A stretch of DNA of 13,763 nt from DAOUMF01 sp034411955. GTDB taxonomy: Bacteria > Chloroflexota > Dehalococcoidia > SM23-28-2 > RBG-16-64-32. The position numbers and the translations under genes were made by a program. The notes below the pieces were generated by a model. It was given only the letters and a program-made list of their open reading frames with translations. It did not search any database and was not told where the DNA came from. The DNA is taken from the NCBI GenBank assembly GCA_034411955.1, contig DAOUMF010000040.1:1-13763 (forward strand), read 5' to 3'. Numbering within the stretch: the first letter of the stretch is position 1; the number at the start of each line of letters is the position of its first letter. Positions 1 through 4,591 of this stretch are shown in pieces.

Positions 1-971
1 CGTTCCCACTCCCAGCAAGCGCTGGTGCGGCTGTTTTCGATGGGGAGGAGAGGGGGGGTCTCCTCGCCGCAGCGGTCTACTGCGAAGCGGCAGCGCGGGC
101 GGAAGGAGCAGCCGGGGGGTATGCGGACCAGATCCGGAGGCATTCCCTGGATGGGGTCCAACTTCTCCTTGCGGGCCTGGTCCAGGCGGGGGACGGACCT
201 GAGCAGACCCAGGGTGTAGGCGTGTCGCGGCCGGTGGTAGAGGTCTTCGGCGCTGGCAGCCTCGACGATCTTGCCAGCGTACATCACGTTGACCCGGTCC
301 GCGTAGCGAGCGATGACGCCGAGGTTATGGGTGATGATGATCACGGCGGTCCCCAACTCACGCGTGAGGCGGGTGAGGAGCTCGAGGATCTGGGCCTGGA
401 TGGTGACGTCGAGAGCGGTGGTAGGCTCGTCGGCGAGGAGAAGCTTGGGGTTGCAGGAGAGGGCCATGGCGATCATGACCCGCTGTCGCATGCCGCCGGA
501 GAACTGGTGGGGGTAGTCGCCGATGCGGGAGCGGGCCTCGGGAATGCCCACCATCTCCAGGAGCTCGACGGCCCGCTGGGTGGCGGAGCCGCGGTCCATT
601 TTGAGATGCAACTCCAGGGTCTCGGTGAGCTGGCGGCCGATGGTGAGGACGGGGTTGAGGGACGTCATGGGCTCCTGAAAGATCATGGCGATCTTGTTGC
701 CGCGGACATGGCGGATCCCGTCCTCGTCCACGCGCACGAGGTCACTGCCCTCAAAGAGGACGGAGCCGGAGACGATCTTGCCGGGGGGGATGGGGATGAG
801 ACGGAGGATGGAGTGGGCGGAGACGGTCTTGCCGCAGCCGCTCTCGCCGACGAGGCCGAGGATTTCGCCGGGCGCGACGTCGAAGGAGACGCCGTCAACG
901 GCTTTGACCACTCCCTCTTCGGTATAGAAATAGGTCTTCAGGTCATCAACCCGCAACAGCGGCTCGGCCAA
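1..971 (-). CDS. Oligopeptide/dipeptide ABC transporter ATP-binding protein (DppD/OppD type), 3' end off the window
   Basis: This is the cytoplasmic ATPase that powers peptide (or nickel/sugar-type) import with a permease pair and a binding protein, none of which is in view. Read from a TTG at 971, 323 codons are present and no stop is reached. Visible motifs are Walker A GESGCGKT (about residues 42-49), Q-loop IFQEPMTSLNP (97-107), signature FSGGMRQ (157-163), Walker B LLLADEP (177-183) and the switch histidine in THN (214-216). The C-terminal oligopeptide-type extension has four cysteines (288, 294, 301, 319) in the pattern that binds an iron-sulfur cluster in this subfamily. The TTG is chosen because AAGGAGGG lies just upstream and MAEPLLRVDDLKTYF is the usual N-terminus. 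The gene lies 66 bp downstream of tRNA-Leu on the same strand and may be co-transcribed with the tRNAs. The substrate cannot be told from the ATPase alone. Confidence 0.95.
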   Translation of the reverse strand, partial: MAEPLLRVDDLKTYFYTEEGVVKAVDGVSFDVAPGEILGLVGESGCGKTVSAHSILRLIPIPPGKIVSGSVLFEGSDLVRVDEDGIRHVRGNKIAMIFQEPMTSLNPVLTIGRQLTETLELHLKMDRGSATQRAVELLEMVGIPEARSRIGDYPHQFSGGMRQRVMIAMALSCNPKLLLADEPTTALDVTIQAQILELLTRLTRELGTAVIIITHNLGVIARYADRVNVMYAGKIVEAASAEDLYHRPRHAYTLGLLRSVPRLDQARKEKLDPIQGMPPDLVRIPPGCSFRPRCRFAVDRCGEETPPLLPIENSRTSACWEWE

Positions 972-1037
972 CGGACCCTCCTTCGGTGACTGGACATCCG
1001 GCCATTCGCTGTGGCCGCAGGGCGGCCAGCGTCCGGT

Positions 1038-1122
1038 TGGTGGGGAAGGGGGGACTCGAACCCCCACGCCTTTCGGCACGTGATCCTAAATCACGCTCGT
1101 CTACCGGTTCCGACACTTCCCC
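1038..1122 (-). tRNA. tRNA-Leu(TAG), CCA encoded
   Basis: The minus strand folds as a type II tRNA of 85 nt. The acceptor GGGGAAG pairs with CTTCCCC, followed by discriminator A and an encoded CCA. The anticodon stem CGTGA/TCACG encloses loop TTTAGGA, giving anticodon TAG (CTA at 1086-1088 on the plus strand). The long variable arm (TGCCGAAAGGCG) and the T arm GGGGG-TTCGAGT-CCCCC are intact. It lies 25 bp after tRNA-Lys and 66 bp before the ABC ATPase gene. Confidence 0.96.
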
Positions 1123-1147
1123 GTTCTCCATCGTCGTTGTTCATCTA

Positions 1148-1223
<76 letters not shown>

Positions 1224-1256
1224 GCGACGGTCGCTGGCCAGGGCCTAGGTTTGCGA

Positions 1257-1286
1257 AGTATATCACGAGCGCTCCGGAAGCGGCAA
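1257..1286 (-). promoter_or_regulatory. Promoter for tRNA-Lys / tRNA-Leu
   Basis: On the minus strand, TTGCCG (1281-1286) and TATACT (1257-1262) are separated by 18 bp, a good sigma70-type match. Transcription would start near 1250, about 27 bp before the tRNA-Lys 5' end. Confidence 0.7.
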
Positions 1287-1365
1287 CAACCCCCACGGGT
1301 GAGCCGTCACCAGGGCAGCCATTTTCATTCTGGCTCAACCAGGCTGGGGAATCAAGAGCGGGTTC

Positions 1366-1394
1366 TTGACCGCTTTGGAGGCCTTTGCTACGAT
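1366..1394 (+). promoter_or_regulatory. Promoter for tRNA-Val
   Basis: TTGACC (1366-1371) and TACGAT (1389-1394) are separated by exactly 17 bp. The predicted start, near 1401, is at the tRNA-Val 5' end (1403). No promoter of similar quality is seen before the T-box leader at 1836, so this promoter may also feed the thrS transcript. That last point is inference. Confidence 0.75.
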
Positions 1395-1402
1395 TCCAGT
1401 GC

Positions 1403-1479
1403 GGGCGATTAGCTCAGTTGGTTAGAGCGCAGCGTTGACATCGCTGAGGTCAGTGGTTCGAATCCACTATCGCCCACCA
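1403..1479 (+). tRNA. tRNA-Val(GAC), CCA encoded
   Basis: This is a complete 77-nt cloverleaf. The acceptor GGGCGAT pairs with ATCGCCC, then A and an encoded CCA. The D arm is GCTC/GAGC, the anticodon stem CAGCG/CGCTG encloses loop TTGACAT (anticodon GAC), and the T arm is AGTGG-TTCGAAT-CCACT. Its 3' part from 1444, plus three flanking bases, is repeated at 1765-1833, marking it as the target of the element that follows. Confidence 0.96.
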
Positions 1480-1482
1480 CTG
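1444..1482 (+). repeat. Direct repeat copy 1 (3' part of tRNA-Val plus 3 bp)
   Basis: These 39 bp run from the anticodon stem through the T arm, acceptor and CCA into CTG. They recur at 1765-1833 as an 11-bp block (1444-1454 matches 1765-1775) and a perfect 28-bp block (1455-1482 matches 1806-1833). The blocks are contiguous here and split by 30 bp in the second copy. The arrangement resembles attachment-site duplication at a tRNA 3' end. Confidence 0.9.
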
Positions 1483-1505
1483 CTTGAGAACATTCGGGCA
1501 AACCA

Positions 1506-1790
1506 GTGGTGCATCACGTTTAGGTTCTGGAGAGCGTCTCCAACGGCAAGCGTTACGTCGGCAGCACCGGTCAGGCCCTGAGTGCGAGAGTCAGGCAACA
1601 CAATCGCGGGGCGACTTCCTGGGCCAGAAGGAATGGCCCCTTCAAATTGCTGTACTGGGAAGAGCATCCCGACAAGACGGAAGCGCTGAAGAGGGAGCGC
1701 TTCCTCAAGACAGGGGTCGGACGTAGAATAAGAGGCGAGTTGGTGCGGACGAGAGGGGAAAGTACTGAGGTCAGTTCAGCCAGAGGCTGA
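1506..1790 (+). pseudogene. GIY-YIG nuclease-domain protein with an in-frame amber codon at the GIY tyrosine
   Basis: Reading from GTG 1506 gives a 94-codon frame that matches small stand-alone GIY-YIG proteins over its whole length. An amber codon at 1521-1523 is the only break. The N-terminus reads VVHHV-stop-VLES, where family members have a Y-V-L pattern, so TAG replaces the first catalytic tyrosine. The rest looks intact: KRYVGST (residues 15-21, the YIG motif), RVRQHNRG (28-35, conserved Arg), and EALKRERFLKTG (59-70, metal-binding Glu). No good ribosome binding site precedes it. The last codons and the TGA stop come from the second tRNA-Val copy and the first hairpin. It is most simply a recently inactivated gene. 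Amber suppression, a sequencing error, or initiation downstream of the TAG are alternatives. The identification comes from motifs and layout. Confidence 0.8.
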
Positions 1791-1833
1791 TCCGCCTCAG
1801 GCGGAGGTTCGAATCCACTATCGCCCACCACTG
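1765..1833 (+). repeat. Direct repeat copy 2 (partial tRNA-Val interrupted by 30 bp)
   Basis: This is the second copy of the tRNA-Val 3' part: 1765-1775 matches 1444-1454 and 1806-1833 matches 1455-1482, both without mismatch. The 30 bp between them (1776-1805) fall within the 5' strand of the T stem. The copy has no 5' half and cannot be a working tRNA. Confidence 0.88.
1776..1805 (+). repeat. Tandem palindrome pair inserted in the tRNA-Val copy
   Basis: Two perfect hairpins abut and account for all 30 inserted bases: TCAGCC-AGA-GGCTGA (1776-1790) and TCCGCCT-C-AGGCGGA (1791-1805). The first supplies the TGA stop of the GIY-YIG frame. The second shares the 13-bp core CCGCCTCAGGCGG with the palindrome at 2078-2096. 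No T-run follows, so these are not terminators. Confidence 0.85.
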
Positions 1834-1884
1834 TAGCGACGGAGAAGGAGTAGGGAAGAAGAGCAAAGGCGAAGACCGGGACGA

Positions 1885-1902
1885 GCCTGCCTACCGGCAG
1901 GC
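1885..1902 (+). repeat. Palindrome in T-box stem I region
   Basis: GCCTGCC-TACC-GGCAGGC is a perfect 7-bp stem with a 4-base loop. It lies in the 5' part of the T-box leader and shares the CCTGC/GCAGG style with the palindrome at 1939-1955. Confidence 0.7.
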
Positions 1903-1938
1903 ACGTATCCGCGGCAAGGCGACAGAGAGGCGAGCCGA

Positions 1939-1955
1939 GCCTGCCGGCCGCAGGC
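1939..1955 (+). repeat. Second palindrome in T-box stem I region
   Basis: GCCTGC-CGGCC-GCAGGC is a perfect 6-bp stem between the AGAGAG and CTGAGAG blocks, where the apical part of stem I should be. It may simply be the native stem I tip or a palindrome that has extended it. Confidence 0.6.
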
Positions 1956-2077
1956 GGGGCTGAGAGCGCGCCGGCCCACTACCGCGGCTAAGACCACCCG
2001 CGAGCCGGCCGTCGAACGTCCCGCCGATGGCGGAGACAGTAGGCGGCCCCGGAGGCACCCGTTAGCGGCCAAAAGAG

Positions 2078-2096
2078 TCCCCGCCTCAGGCGGGGA
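2078..2096 (+). repeat. Palindrome in the stem III position of the T-box leader
   Basis: TCCCCGCCT-C-AGGCGGGGA forms a perfect 9-bp stem around one central base, seven bases before the T-box sequence. It occupies the place of stem III. Its 13-bp core is identical to the hairpin inserted in the tRNA-Val copy at 1792-1804. Confidence 0.75.
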
Positions 2097-2119
2097 GAAA
2101 GTGGGTGGAACCACGGAGC

Positions 2120-2153
2120 GCCCCCCGTCCCACAGGTCGGGGGGCTTTCGTTT
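2120..2153 (+). terminator. Intrinsic terminator of the T-box leader
   Basis: GCCCCCCG (2120-2127) pairs with CGGGGGGC (2138-2145) around a 10-base loop beginning TCCC, and is followed by TTTCGTTT. It directly abuts the T-box sequence, so formation of the antiterminator would compete with it. Confidence 0.85.
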
Positions 2154-2175
2154 GAAGGAAGAGTGAAGCAGGAAG

Positions 2176-2418
2176 ATGGAAGAGAGGACACAGGCTGACG
2201 GCCCGGCGATGCGCTTGCTGCGGCTCTGGCTGTGGGCGGCGCCGCTCGCGATGCTGGCGCTGGCGGTGCTGTTCGGCGTGCTGGCGGTGGGGGAGGAGAA
2301 GTGGGGCCTGCTGGCGGCGATGGTCGTGCTGGCAGTAGTGGCGGTGGGGCTGTTCGTAGTGCAGTGGCGTCTGCTGCGGCGGCTGGGGGAGACAAGGTCA
2401 GGCAATGAGCACAGGTAA
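2176..2418 (+). CDS. Small two-helix membrane protein, function unknown
   Basis: The 80-residue product has a polar start, two hydrophobic segments (about residues 20-41 and 44-64) and a basic tail, so it probably spans the membrane twice. I do not recognise a family. AGGAAG directly abuts the ATG and GAAGGAAG lies further upstream. An internal ATG at 2209 (MRLLRLWLW) is a possible alternative start. It is the first gene after the T-box terminator and overlaps the next frame by 14 bp, so T-box control probably covers it as well as thrS. Its composition is very GC-rich, like the neighbouring core genes and unlike the next frame. Confidence 0.6.
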   Translation: MEERTQADGPAMRLLRLWLWAAPLAMLALAVLFGVLAVGEEKWGLLAAMVVLAVVAVGLFVVQWRLLRRLGETRSGNEHR

Positions 2419-2722
2419 ACCAGTTCAGAAGAGGCGAGGGATACGAAATGTTCTCTGGCCTGACCTCTCGCGATTCGAAATGACAGAGAAGGAGAGGGCA
2501 TTGCTGCCAAGCCTTCTTCTTGGTGGTGCCATGACAAATGGGCTCCAACTCGCCGCTTTCGGGCTGATAACGGCCTTAATAATCCTGTTCGCCGGAGACA
2601 GCCCGCTCCGATATGCCTTCGCGGCGGTGACAGCCATTGCCGCGTTGGGAGCGCTACCTGGCCTGTTGTTCCTCATTCGGCTGGCACTTCGCTTTGGGTT
2701 CAAGCATAGAACAGGGGAATGA
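2405..2722 (+). CDS. Small two-helix membrane protein, function unknown, low GC
   Basis: The 105-residue product has a basic, polar N-terminus (about 45 residues) followed by two hydrophobic segments (about 48-64 and 70-95), and I recognise no family. GGGGGAGA lies about 12 bases before the ATG. Counted over 2461-2580, GC is only about 53%, against roughly 75% in the preceding gene, and codons often end in A or T, which suggests acquired DNA. It is in the same frame as thrS, separated by TGA and one GCA codon (2720-2725). The first third resembles translated intergenic repeat sequence, so the true coding part may be only the hydrophobic section. Confidence 0.5.
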   Translation: MSTGKPVQKRRGIRNVLWPDLSRFEMTEKERALLPSLLLGGAMTNGLQLAAFGLITALIILFAGDSPLRYAFAAVTAIAALGALPGLLFLIRLALRFGFKHRTGE

Positions 2723-2725
2723 GCA

Positions 2726-4474
2726 ATGAGTGAAAGCTTCCGGCAACTGTCCAAAGACGAGCGTCTAGAGCGGCTGCGGCACTCGGCAGCCCATATCATG
2801 GCGGAGGCGGTGCTGGAGATGTTCCCGGACGCCAAGCTGGGGATCGGGCCGCCCATCGATACCGGCTTCTACTACGACTTCACGCTGCCGCGGGCCCTGA
2901 CCACCGACGATCTGCCGGTGATCGAGGAGAAGATGCGGCGGCGGGTGGAGTCAGACGTGCCGTTCCAACATGACGAGATAGAAAAAGACGAGGCGCGGAA
3001 GCTGTTCGCGGAGCAGCCGTACAAGCTGGAACTCGTTGAAGAGATCGCGGACGAGAAGGTGAGCCTCTACCGCCAGGGCGATTTCGTCGACCTCTGCGCG
3101 GGGCCGCACGCGGAGCGCACAGGACAGGTGCAGGCGTTCAAGCTGATGAGCGTGGCGGGGGCCTACTGGCGAGGGCACGAGCGGAACCCGATGCTCCAAC
3201 GCATCTACGGCGCCCTGTTCGACACGGAAGAAGAGCTGCAGTCCCACCTCCAGCAGATCGAGGAGGCGTTCCGGCGGGACCACCGCCGCCTGGGACGGGC
3301 GCTGGACCTGTTCTCGTTCCACGAGGAGTACGGGCCGGGACTGGTCTACTGGCACCCCAAGGGCGGCCGCGTGCGCACGATCATCGAGGACTTGTGGCGG
3401 GAAGAACACTACAACCACGGCTACGAGCTCGTCTATTCGCCTCACATCGGCCGCTCTAGCCTCTGGGAGGCCAGCGGCCACCTGGACTTCTATGCGGAGA
3501 GTATGTACTCACCCATGGACATCGACGGACAGGACTACTACGTCAAGCCGATGAACTGTCCGTTCCACATCCAGATGTACCGCAGCGGCCTGCGCAGCTA
3601 CCGCGACCTGCCGATGCGCCTGGCGGAGATGGGCACCGTCTACCGCTACGAGCGCTCCGGGGTGCTGCACGGCCTCATGCGGGTGCGGGGCTTCACCCAG
3701 GACGATGCGCACATCTTCTGCCGGCCGGACCAGATCAAGGAGGAGATTGAGGGCTGCGTGGACTTCATGCAGCTCTTCTTCCGCGCCTTCGGGTTTGAGC
3801 GGTTCCACGTGTACCTCTCGACCCGGTCGCCAGAGGGGAAGTACGCCGGCTCCCCGGAGGATTGGGATATGGCCACAGGCGTCCTGCGGGAGGCGATCGA
3901 GGAGCGCGGCCTTCCACACGACGTGGACGAGGGCGGAGCGGTGTTCTACGGGCCGAAGATCGATGTCAAGCTGCTGGACACCCTGGGACGGGAGTGGCAG
4001 TGTACGACGATCCAGTTCGACTTCAACCTGCCACAGCGGTTCGATATCAGCTACATCGGCGAGGACGGGCGGGAGCACCGACCGTACATGGTGCACCGGG
4101 CGCTGCTGGGCTCTATGGAGCGGTTCTTCGGTGTGCTCATCGAGCACTACGGGGGGGCGTTCCCCCTGTGGCTGGCGCCGGTGCAGGCGACGGTGATACC
4201 GATAGCGGACCGGCACATCGAGTACGCGAGCACGGTGGCCGACGCGCTGCGGCGTGCCGGAATGCGGCTGGACGTGGACGCACGGGCGGAGCGCATGCAG
4301 GCGAAGATCCGCGACGCCCAGCTCCAGAAGGTGCCCTACATGCTGGTGCTGGGCGATCGGGAGAAGGAAGCGGGTACAGTGGCGGTGCGTCTACGCAGCG
4401 GCGAAGACCTTGGGGCGATGAATCTCAAGGAGCTTATCGGCCGGATGCAGGCGGAGGTGGAGGAGAAAGAGTGA
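2726..4474 (+). CDS. thrS: Threonyl-tRNA synthetase, lacking the N-terminal TGS domain
   Basis: This class II enzyme charges tRNA-Thr in the cytoplasm. The 582 residues start directly in the editing domain, with HSAAH (19-23) and DLCAGPH (Cys124, His128), the metal-site pattern that hydrolyses Ser-tRNA-Thr. The catalytic core follows from about 200: motif 2 RYERSGVLHGLMRVRGF (307-323) and motif 3 HRALLGSMERFFG (457-469). Cys278 (MNCPF), His329 (DDAHIF) and His457 fit the zinc ligands that select threonine. The anticodon-binding domain fills about 480-582. The usual enzyme is around 640 residues; the missing portion is the TGS (N1) domain, which is also absent from some other bacteria. AGGGGA six bases upstream supports the ATG. 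Expression should depend on the T-box leader at 1836-2153. Confidence 0.97.
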   Translation: MSESFRQLSKDERLERLRHSAAHIMAEAVLEMFPDAKLGIGPPIDTGFYYDFTLPRALTTDDLPVIEEKMRRRVESDVPFQHDEIEKDEARKLFAEQPYKLELVEEIADEKVSLYRQGDFVDLCAGPHAERTGQVQAFKLMSVAGAYWRGHERNPMLQRIYGALFDTEEELQSHLQQIEEAFRRDHRRLGRALDLFSFHEEYGPGLVYWHPKGGRVRTIIEDLWREEHYNHGYELVYSPHIGRSSLWEASGHLDFYAESMYSPMDIDGQDYYVKPMNCPFHIQMYRSGLRSYRDLPMRLAEMGTVYRYERSGVLHGLMRVRGFTQDDAHIFCRPDQIKEEIEGCVDFMQLFFRAFGFERFHVYLSTRSPEGKYAGSPEDWDMATGVLREAIEERGLPHDVDEGGAVFYGPKIDVKLLDTLGREWQCTTIQFDFNLPQRFDISYIGEDGREHRPYMVHRALLGSMERFFGVLIEHYGGAFPLWLAPVQATVIPIADRHIEYASTVADALRRAGMRLDVDARAERMQAKIRDAQLQKVPYMLVLGDREKEAGTVAVRLRSGEDLGAMNLKELIGRMQAEVEEKE

Positions 4475-4524
4475 GGTTCGTCTCTGAGTTTTAACAATCG
4501 CCTCCTTGCGGGGTGGGACACGGG

Positions 4525-4530
4525 TATGAT
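4525..4530 (+). promoter_or_regulatory. Possible -10 element before accC
   Basis: TATGAT stands 62 bp before the accC start, in a 117-bp gap after thrS. No convincing -35 lies at the right distance: TTGCGG at 4506 is only 13 bp away. No intrinsic terminator is seen after thrS, so read-through from thrS is equally possible. Confidence 0.3.
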
Positions 4531-4591
4531 ACAAGGGATATGAATAGGCGCTATCTGTAGTTAGCATAGAAACGGTCAATATCAGCTTCCA

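Larger units (their letters stand above)
1480..1833 (+). mobile_element. tRNA-Val-associated GIY-YIG element (about 0.35 kb)
   Basis: The interval between the functional tRNA-Val 3' end and the end of a partial tRNA-Val copy holds only a short GIY-YIG nuclease gene and two hairpins. The flanking repeats are 351 bp apart, measured between their 28-bp blocks. No integrase or transposase is present. Gain of a homing-type nuclease cassette that regenerates the tRNA 3' end is the simplest reading, but this is inference. The tRNA itself remains intact. The element separates tRNA-Val from the T-box leader that starts three bases after it. Confidence 0.65.
1836..2153 (+). promoter_or_regulatory. T-box riboswitch leader (threonine type) upstream of the thrS operon
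   Basis: The leader senses uncharged tRNA and lets transcription continue into thrS when threonyl-tRNA is scarce. The T-box core is clear: GGGTGGAACCACGG (2103-2116), with the TGGN bulge TGGA at 2106-2109, followed at once by a GC-rich terminator. Upstream, GGAGTAGGG (1847-1855), CAGAGAGG (1923-1930) and CTGAGAG (1960-1966) fit stem I elements, and CGTTA (2060-2064) fits the conserved stem II block. The likely specifier region contains ACTACC (1978-1983), two adjacent threonine codons, which agrees with thrS downstream. The exact specifier was not resolved. TGGA predicts a tRNA-Thr with discriminator U. At roughly 320 nt it is longer than usual, partly because of three embedded palindromes. 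Confidence 0.85.

Noticed and set aside
222..989. Long open frame on the plus strand opposite the ABC transporter gene
   Set aside because: It is antisense to a complete set of ABC ATPase motifs and has the low-complexity Gly/Asp/Glu/Val composition typical of shadow frames in GC-rich DNA.
1012..1028. Perfect hairpin TGGCCGC-AGG-GCGGCCA between tRNA-Leu and the ABC gene
   Set aside because: Considered as a terminator for the tRNA pair, but no T-run follows on the minus strand. It may only slow polymerase or have no role.
1571..1831. Minus-strand frame ending in tRNA-derived sequence
   Set aside because: The GIY-YIG motifs are on the plus strand, and the start of this frame is just the reverse of the tRNA-Val copy, a common source of false genes.
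1885..2096. Palindromes as a possible CRISPR-like array
   Set aside because: The units differ in sequence and spacing and no repeat-spacer pattern exists; they fit RNA hairpins or REP-like elements.
1818..2537. 239-codon frame on the minus strand across the T-box leader and small genes
   Set aside because: It is antisense to a T-box leader and terminator, and its product is Ser/Pro/Arg-rich low complexity.
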